Source: an uncultured Candidatus Pelagibacter sp. (GTDB lineage Bacteria; Pseudomonadota; Alphaproteobacteria; Pelagibacterales; Pelagibacteraceae). From it: a stretch of 45,988 nucleotides of DNA. The stretch lies in assembly GCA_905620465.1 (NCBI GenBank), contig CAJQTO010000005.1:1-45988 (forward strand), in the 5' to 3' direction. The notes beneath the pieces were generated by a model, which saw only the letters and a program-made list of their open reading frames with translations, was not told the origin of the DNA and made no database searches. Shown piece by piece: positions 40,293 to 45,988 of this stretch. Numbering within the stretch: the first letter of the stretch is position 1; each line of letters opens with the position of its first letter. Position numbers and translations under genes: made by a program.

Positions 40293-41747
40293 ATGAATAA
40301 AGAAATAAAAATAGATCCCTACGGTTTTAGAGAATATGACGCCAGATGGCTATACCAAAAAGATATAAATAAAGCAGGAATAGTAAATCTCGGTAAAGGT
40401 TTGGGGACTCAAATAATAAAACATACAAAAAAAAATAACCCTAGAGTAATAGTTGGTCATGATTACAGGTCTTACAGTGAAGAAATAAAAGCTGCTTTAA
40501 AAAAAGGGTTAATTTCAACTGGATGCAACATCGAAGATATTGGTTTATCACTATCACCTACTGTTTATTTTGCACAATTCAATTTAGATGCTGATGCTGT
40601 TGCAATGGTAACGGCAAGTCACAATGAAAATGGTTGGACCGGTGTTAAAATGGGTATTAAGAAAGGTTTAACTCATGCACCAGAAGAAATGAAAGAATTA
40701 AAAGATATTACATTAAATAAAAAATTTGTTGAAGGACATGGAAATGAAAAACAAATAATAGGTTTTCAAAAAGTTTATAAAGATGACTTAATTAATAAAA
40801 ATAAAATTAATAAAAAAATTAAAGCAATTGTAGCATGTGGAAATGGAACAGCTGGCATATTTGCTCCTGAAATTTTGCGAGGAATTGGTTGTGAAGTTAT
40901 TGAGCTTGATTGCGAATTAGATTGGACTTTTCCAAAATATAATCCAAACCCTGAAGATTTAGAAATGCTTCATGCTATAAGTAAAGCAGTAAAAGATAAT
41001 GATGCAGATATTGGTTTTGGTTTTGATGGTGATGGAGATAGAGTCGGTGTTATTGACAACAAAGGTAATGAAATTTTTTCTGACAAAATTGGATTACTGA
41101 TTGCGCGAAATTTATCCTCAAAACATAAAAATTCAAAATTCATAGTAGATGTCAAATCAACTGGTTTATATTCAAATGATAAAGTTCTTAAAGAAAATAA
41201 TTGTGAAACTATTTACTGGAAGACAGGACATTCACACATAAAAAGAAAAGTTAATACAGAAAAAGCTTTAGCTGGCTTTGAAAAAAGTGGTCATTTTTTC
41301 TTTAATAAACCATTAGGTTTTGGTTATGATGATGGAATTAATTCAGCAATTCAAGTTTGTCATTTATTAGTTAATCAAAATAAAACGATGAATGAAATTA
41401 TGAAAGAATTACCAAATACTTTTCAAACACCTACTATGGCTCCTTTTTGCAAAGATGAAGAAAAGTATCAAGTAGTTGAAGATTTAGTAAAACAAGTTAC
41501 AGAAATTAAAAATAATAAAGGTAAGATTGATGATCAAGAAATCGTAGAAATTTTAACTGTAAATGGAATTAGATTTTCTTTTAGTGATGGGTCATGGGGA
41601 TTAATCAGAGCCTCATCAAACAAACCTTCATTAGTAGTTGTCACTGAAAGCCCAACTTCAGATGAAAGAAAGAAAAAAATATTTAATTTTATTGATGATT
41701 TGCTCCAAAAAACAGGAAAGATTGGTGAATACGATCAAAAAATTTAA
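40293..41747 (+). CDS. Phosphomannomutase/phosphoglucomutase
   Basis: FREYDARWLY; AMVTASHNENGWTGVKMG; GFGFDGDGDRVGVID. Confidence 0.93.
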   Translation: MNKEIKIDPYGFREYDARWLYQKDINKAGIVNLGKGLGTQIIKHTKKNNPRVIVGHDYRSYSEEIKAALKKGLISTGCNIEDIGLSLSPTVYFAQFNLDADAVAMVTASHNENGWTGVKMGIKKGLTHAPEEMKELKDITLNKKFVEGHGNEKQIIGFQKVYKDDLINKNKINKKIKAIVACGNGTAGIFAPEILRGIGCEVIELDCELDWTFPKYNPNPEDLEMLHAISKAVKDNDADIGFGFDGDGDRVGVIDNKGNEIFSDKIGLLIARNLSSKHKNSKFIVDVKSTGLYSNDKVLKENNCETIYWKTGHSHIKRKVNTEKALAGFEKSGHFFFNKPLGFGYDDGINSAIQVCHLLVNQNKTMNEIMKELPNTFQTPTMAPFCKDEEKYQVVEDLVKQVTEIKNNKGKIDDQEIVEILTVNGIRFSFSDGSWGLIRASSNKPSLVVVTESPTSDERKKKIFNFIDDLLQKTGKIGEYDQKI

Positions 41748-42009
41748 AATCCTATTAATTTTTATCTTATTTTTTTTCTCTAAAAGTATGGCTTTTAGTC
41801 CTGAACAAGAGAAGGAAATGTATATAGGGTGCTACGGAAACTCTAAGCAATATCTTGGTGCTGATGGAGCAAAAAAGTACTGCTTATGCACGATTAATAA
41901 ACTTAGTGAGAAATATTCTAATGAAGAAATAAATCTGATATTTAAAAAAAAACCTGAAGAAATAATGAAAGCTACCAAATTTGCAACAATTCACTGTGAA
42001 AAAAAATAA
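41725..42009 (+). CDS. Small exported cysteine-containing hypothetical protein
   Basis: GTG 41725 gives MNTIKKFKILLIFILFFFSKSMA|FSPEQEKEMYIGCYGNSKQYLGADGAKKYCLCTINK...IHCEKK; clear signal peptide, four Cys. Track start 41638 lies deep in the preceding gene. Confidence 0.7.
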   Translation: MNTIKKFKILLIFILFFFSKSMAFSPEQEKEMYIGCYGNSKQYLGADGAKKYCLCTINKLSEKYSNEEINLIFKKKPEEIMKATKFATIHCEKK

Positions 42010-42073
42010 TACTATAATATCTGAAAAACTATTCTACGCTCCTATAAAAAAATTAGTTAGATCTTAATTGGAG

Positions 42074-42595
42074 TTAGTTAGACTTGGTCCAATATCCATA
42101 TACACACCTTGTTCCACTTCTAGAACAATCGTAGGTGTCATGAAGAACTCCATCTTTAACAACTGTAATGTGTTTTGAGCAAGATAGTATTAAAGTACCA
42201 CTTGGTAATTCGTCTTTTTTTAAGTGAACTTTACAACCTTGTCCTATAAACATTGTGGGCGTCCAATTCCAACCTAATTGTTGTAAATATTTTTTAAGAA
42301 CTACTCTATGTGTTCCTGTTCTTGGACTATCATTTTTTTGTTTTAAACTTCTAGCTAGCTTTGTTTTTGAAGTAGTTCTAAATACTTCATTTGCTTGGTA
42401 TAAATCATCATAAACTTTTTGATAAGATAAACCTGTAACAATAGCTATCGATCGAACTACACAGTCCCCTGTTATACCTTTATAGCCAGCAAGTGCTCTA
42501 CCACCATCATCTAATTTAAATTCTAAATTACTTCTAGAGAATAATCTCTTAAAAAACATCAAGTTATATTTCTGAGGAAGCTTTATAACGTTCAT
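42074..42595 (-). CDS. Hypothetical papain/C39-like cysteine peptidase-fold protein
   Basis: GDCVVRSIAIVTGLSYQKVYDDL...HRVVLKKYLQQLGWNWTPTMFIGQGCKVHL...LSCSKHITVVKDGVLHDTYDCSRSGTRCVYGYW; Cys/His/Asp order fits a papain-like triad. Confidence 0.6.
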   Translation of the reverse strand: MNVIKLPQKYNLMFFKRLFSRSNLEFKLDDGGRALAGYKGITGDCVVRSIAIVTGLSYQKVYDDLYQANEVFRTTSKTKLARSLKQKNDSPRTGTHRVVLKKYLQQLGWNWTPTMFIGQGCKVHLKKDELPSGTLILSCSKHITVVKDGVLHDTYDCSRSGTRCVYGYWTKSN

Positions 42596-43868
42596 AAATT
42601 AATCTACTTTTTACACCTAAATTTAAAAATGGTTGAGGTGGCAACCAAGTAGGTTGATTTCTACTTTCAATAATTTCTATCTCAGAACTGTTTTCTTCGG
42701 AGGCCTTAATGGCAATTTGTTCTCCAAATAAAGTACCAACACCAATACCAGATCCATTGTAACAACCAGCAACAAAAATATTTTCATCTATTTTGTCAAA
42801 AATTTGAGAACTATTTCTAGTTCTGGAAACAACTCCAGACCATGTTGATTTAATTATATCCTCCGGAAGTTCAGGAAATCTTTTCTTGATTCCTATTTTT
42901 TGATTGATAGATCTTTTTTTAAGTTCTTCATCCGACATTTTAAAAGGATCATGAATCTCTGCAGTATTTCTAATTAAAATTCTTCTATCTTTAGTCATTC
43001 TAACGGTAGCTCCCATTGGCCTTACTGGTAAAACTCCCCACTCTTTTGGCTTTCCAATAGATTTAAATTCATTATTAGATAAAGGTTTTGTCATACTTGC
43101 AGTTAATGTAATTGGAAAATTATAATTAGTTTTAATACCTAGTGATTTTAAAAAAGCATTAGTGCAGAAAATAATTTTTTTTGTAACTATATTTGTATTT
43201 TTAAATTTACAATAAATAGTGTCTTTATTTTTTTTCCATTCTAATAAGGATGAGTTTTCATATAATTGGACATTGTTTGGTAAGGTATTAATCATTGCTC
43301 TACATAACTTTCCAGGATGAAGTAAAATTCCTCCTTTTGTATAAAGAGCGGTATTATAAAAGCTTGTTCCTAATTTTTTCTTTAACTCATCATTTGATAG
43401 TAAATCATATTCAAATCCTAGCTTAGAAAGAGTTTTCGAAAAATTTATCAGGATTTTTTTATCTTCAATTCTAGAGGAAGCAAAATATTTTCCGGTATCA
43501 TTCCAGTCACAATCAACTTGATATTCTTTGATAAATCTTTTTATAGTATCAATTCCTAATTTATAAATATCAGCTTTTTTTTTATAATTTGCTAATTCTT
43601 TATTTGATGTAAAACCATCATTTAGTGTGGTATCAACTAGATATCCTGAATTTCTACCACTTGCACCTTCACCAGCTAATTGGGCATCAACTAAGATTAT
43701 TTTTTGCTCTGGGTGTATTTGAGCTAATTTTCTTGCTGCAGACAAACCGGTGTATCCAGCACCAACAATCATCCATTCACAATCTTCATTTGATGTAAGA
43801 GTTTTAATATTTGACCTTAGATTAAGATCATTTATCCAACTACAACTTCTATCATTAAATACTTCCAT
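42564..43868 (-). CDS. FAD-dependent oxidoreductase (DAO family)
   Basis: WMIVGAGYTGLSAARKLAQIHPEQKIILVDAQLAGEGASGRNSGYL...NIFVAGCYNGSGIGVGTLFGEQIA. Confidence 0.93.
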   Translation of the reverse strand: MEVFNDRSCSWINDLNLRSNIKTLTSNEDCEWMIVGAGYTGLSAARKLAQIHPEQKIILVDAQLAGEGASGRNSGYLVDTTLNDGFTSNKELANYKKKADIYKLGIDTIKRFIKEYQVDCDWNDTGKYFASSRIEDKKILINFSKTLSKLGFEYDLLSNDELKKKLGTSFYNTALYTKGGILLHPGKLCRAMINTLPNNVQLYENSSLLEWKKNKDTIYCKFKNTNIVTKKIIFCTNAFLKSLGIKTNYNFPITLTASMTKPLSNNEFKSIGKPKEWGVLPVRPMGATVRMTKDRRILIRNTAEIHDPFKMSDEELKKRSINQKIGIKKRFPELPEDIIKSTWSGVVSRTRNSSQIFDKIDENIFVAGCYNGSGIGVGTLFGEQIAIKASEENSSEIEIIESRNQPTWLPPQPFLNLGVKSRLIYERYKASSEI

Positions 43869-43907
43869 GAAGTTAGATTATGATAATTGTTCGATGTTTA
43901 AAAGATT

Positions 43908-45746
43908 TTAATCTAGCTCAAATTCTTTATTGTAGTCTTTTTTTAACAGTGGATCTTGTTTTTTTTTATCTAAGTAGCAGTTGCCGATTATCAATTTATC
44001 TAACCCAGTACCCATAAAGCAATTAAATGCATCTGTAGGAGTATTTACAATAGGTTCGCCTCTTACATTAAATGAAGTATTTACAAGTACTGGGCAATTT
44101 GTTTTTTCTTTAAACTTTTTTATAAGTTTGAAATATTTTGGATTAGTTTCTTCGTGAACAGTTTGAATTCTAGCTGAATAATCAACATGCGTTACGGCTG
44201 GAATTTCTGATCTTTTAATATTAAGTTTATCTATACCAAACAATTTTTTTTGATCTTCAGTCATCTCAATATTTTTTTTTGAAGAAGTATTTGCAACCAT
44301 TAACATATAGGGACTATCAACTTTTATCTCAAACCATTCAGTTAAATCTTCCCTAAGAATAGATGGAGCAAAGGGTCTAAAGCTTTCTCTATATTTAACT
44401 TTTAAATTTAAATTCTTTTGCATTTTTGAAGATCTGGCATCACCAAGAATTGATCTTGCTCCTAATGCTCTAGGTCCAAATTCCATTCTACCCTGGAACC
44501 ATCCAATAGCGTTACCATTAGCTAAACTTTCTGCAGTTTTATTCAATAAATTATCTTCATCAATGGTCTCAAAAACTGCTCCTGCTTTAGTTAGGTCATC
44601 CTCTATTTCATTTTGACTGTATTCAGGACCCAAATAAGATCCTTGCATATCATCTTTGGGGTTAACAATTCTTGGGTTTCCTTGTTCTATATGCCATAGA
44701 GCTAAAGCGGCACCTAATGATCCTCCCGCATCGCCTGCTGCTGGCTGTACCCAAATATTATCAAAAATTTTTTCTTTAAGAATTTTTCCATTAGCTACAC
44801 AATTCAAAGCAACTCCTCCTGCTAAACAAAGATTATTTAAATTAAATTCTTTTTTTAAAGATTTAGCTAATCTTATCATAATATCTTCTGTAACTTTCTG
44901 AATTGAAGCTGCTATATCCATATGAAAATCAGTCAATTTTTCTTTTTTTGCATCTCTTGGGTTTTGACCAAATAAATCATGAAATTTATTATTTGTCATT
45001 GTAAGGCCTGTTGCATAGTTAAAATAGTCTTGATCTAATCTAAATGTTCCATCGTCCTTGATATCAATTAAATTATTAATTATTTTTTCTACATAAATTG
45101 GTTTGCCATATGGAGCTAGTCCCATAAGTTTATATTCACCGCTATTAACTTTAAAACCTGTGTAATAAGTAAAAGCTGAATAAAGAAGCCCTAAAGAGTG
45201 AGGAAAATGAATTTCCTTTTTTATTTCTAAATTATTTCCATTTCCTATAGCTACAGTAGTTGTTGCCCACTCACCTACTCCATCTGCAGTTAAAACAATT
45301 GCTTCTTTGAAGGGTGATGGAAAAAACGCACTTGCAGCGTGACTTAAGTGATGATCTGAAAAAAAAATTTTACTTTCATCTGTAAATTTATCATCGTGGT
45401 TTTTGAGTTCATTTAATAGCATTTTTTTTTGGAATAACTTATCTTTAAGCCAAATAGGCATTGCCATGCAAAAAGATTTAAAACCTTTTGGAGCAAAGGC
45501 TACATAAGTTTCTAACAATCTTTCAAATTTTAAAAAAGGTTTTTCAAAAAAAATTATTTGATCAACTGCACTTAATTTTAAATTTGAATAATTCAAAACA
45601 AACTCGATTGCATTAAATGGATAACTAGGATCATGTTTTATTCTTGTGAATCTCTCTTCTTGAGCTGCTGCAATAATTTTTCCATCAATTACTATTGTAG
45701 CAGCACTATCATGATAGAATGCTGAGATTCCAAGTATAGATTTCAT
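43908..45746 (-). CDS. Carbamoyltransferase (NodU/CmcH family)
   Basis: ILGISAFYHDSAATIVIDGKIIAAAQEERFTRIKHD; DHHLSHAASAFFPSPF; LAGGVALNCVANGKIL; MEFGPRALGARSILGDAR. Confidence 0.96.
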   Translation of the reverse strand: MKSILGISAFYHDSAATIVIDGKIIAAAQEERFTRIKHDPSYPFNAIEFVLNYSNLKLSAVDQIIFFEKPFLKFERLLETYVAFAPKGFKSFCMAMPIWLKDKLFQKKMLLNELKNHDDKFTDESKIFFSDHHLSHAASAFFPSPFKEAIVLTADGVGEWATTTVAIGNGNNLEIKKEIHFPHSLGLLYSAFTYYTGFKVNSGEYKLMGLAPYGKPIYVEKIINNLIDIKDDGTFRLDQDYFNYATGLTMTNNKFHDLFGQNPRDAKKEKLTDFHMDIAASIQKVTEDIMIRLAKSLKKEFNLNNLCLAGGVALNCVANGKILKEKIFDNIWVQPAAGDAGGSLGAALALWHIEQGNPRIVNPKDDMQGSYLGPEYSQNEIEDDLTKAGAVFETIDEDNLLNKTAESLANGNAIGWFQGRMEFGPRALGARSILGDARSSKMQKNLNLKVKYRESFRPFAPSILREDLTEWFEIKVDSPYMLMVANTSSKKNIEMTEDQKKLFGIDKLNIKRSEIPAVTHVDYSARIQTVHEETNPKYFKLIKKFKEKTNCPVLVNTSFNVRGEPIVNTPTDAFNCFMGTGLDKLIIGNCYLDKKKQDPLLKKDYNKEFELD

Positions 45747-45747
45747 G

Positions 45748-45897
45748 TTAAAAAATTGTATATATAAAAGGAGCTATTGCAGAACCTTGACTTAAAATTA
45801 TTAACCCACCGAAGAGAACAAGAACCAATAATATTGGTAATAGCCAATATTTTTTTCTAACTCTTAAAAATTCTAAAAATTCTTTTAAAAAACTCAT
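45748..45897 (-). CDS. DUF5989-like single-TM microprotein (49 aa)
   Basis: Not in ORF track. MSFLKEFLEFLRVRKKYWLLPILLVLVLFGGLIILSQGSAIAPFIYTIF*; stop abuts the carbamoyltransferase ATG. Confidence 0.8.
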   Translation of the reverse strand: MSFLKEFLEFLRVRKKYWLLPILLVLVLFGGLIILSQGSAIAPFIYTIF

Positions 45898-45899
45898 AA

Positions 45900-45988
45900 T
45901 TAAAATTGATTTTTCATCATACTTTTAATTTCAGATTTATCAATCCAATAAGATCTATTTTTATTTTTTTTAAGATTTAAAATATCTT
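45900..45988 (-). CDS. C-terminus of a protein running off the window
   Basis: Minus-strand open frame ...DILNLKKNKNRSYWIDKSEIKSMMKNQF* ending 2 nt before the DUF5989-like ATG. Confidence 0.5.
   Translation of the reverse strand, partial: DILNLKKNKNRSYWIDKSEIKSMMKNQF

Noticed and set aside
1-45988. CRISPR arrays, toxin-antitoxin or restriction systems
   Set aside because: No spaced repeat array and no recognisable defence-gene family among the ORFs.

Overview
AT-rich, gene-dense, streamlined alphaproteobacterial chromosome segment. Gene content, order and composition look like Pelagibacterales/SAR11 (inference; no search run). Core blocks: a DctPQM-type TRAP transporter; gdhA, slyX and an HI0933-type flavoprotein; cinA-like, sfsA, map, purB-purC-purS-purQ-purL, bolA and grxD; rpsD, trmJ-like, cimA, cysS, nadE, class II DAHP synthase, glmS and a glmU-like C-terminal-domain protein; gph and prpD-prpB-prpC; nrdA/nrdB; a phosphomannomutase; and at the right edge a flavin oxidoreductase, a NodU-type carbamoyltransferase and a DUF5989-like microprotein. 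Small groups of cell-surface genes (glycosyltransferases, FkbM and other methyltransferases, an epimerase) sit between the core genes at about 4.8-7.9 kb, 10.9-14.7 kb and 23.1-23.8 kb. Reading the sequence beyond the ORF track added: a truncated HExxH metalloprotease-like frame at the left edge; a candidate ~160-nt structured ncRNA with its own terminator (~3296-3457); three short genes below the track cutoff (YdcH/DUF465-like, a zinc-ribbon microprotein, DUF5989-like); and a glycosyltransferase split by a frameshift near 5.08-5.10 kb. No rRNA, tRNA, CRISPR array or transposase was recognised. I did not find a clearly novel multi-gene system. The best leads are the ncRNA, the papain/C39-like peptidase translationally overlapped with an FAD oxidoreductase, and the lone GlmU acyltransferase domain.
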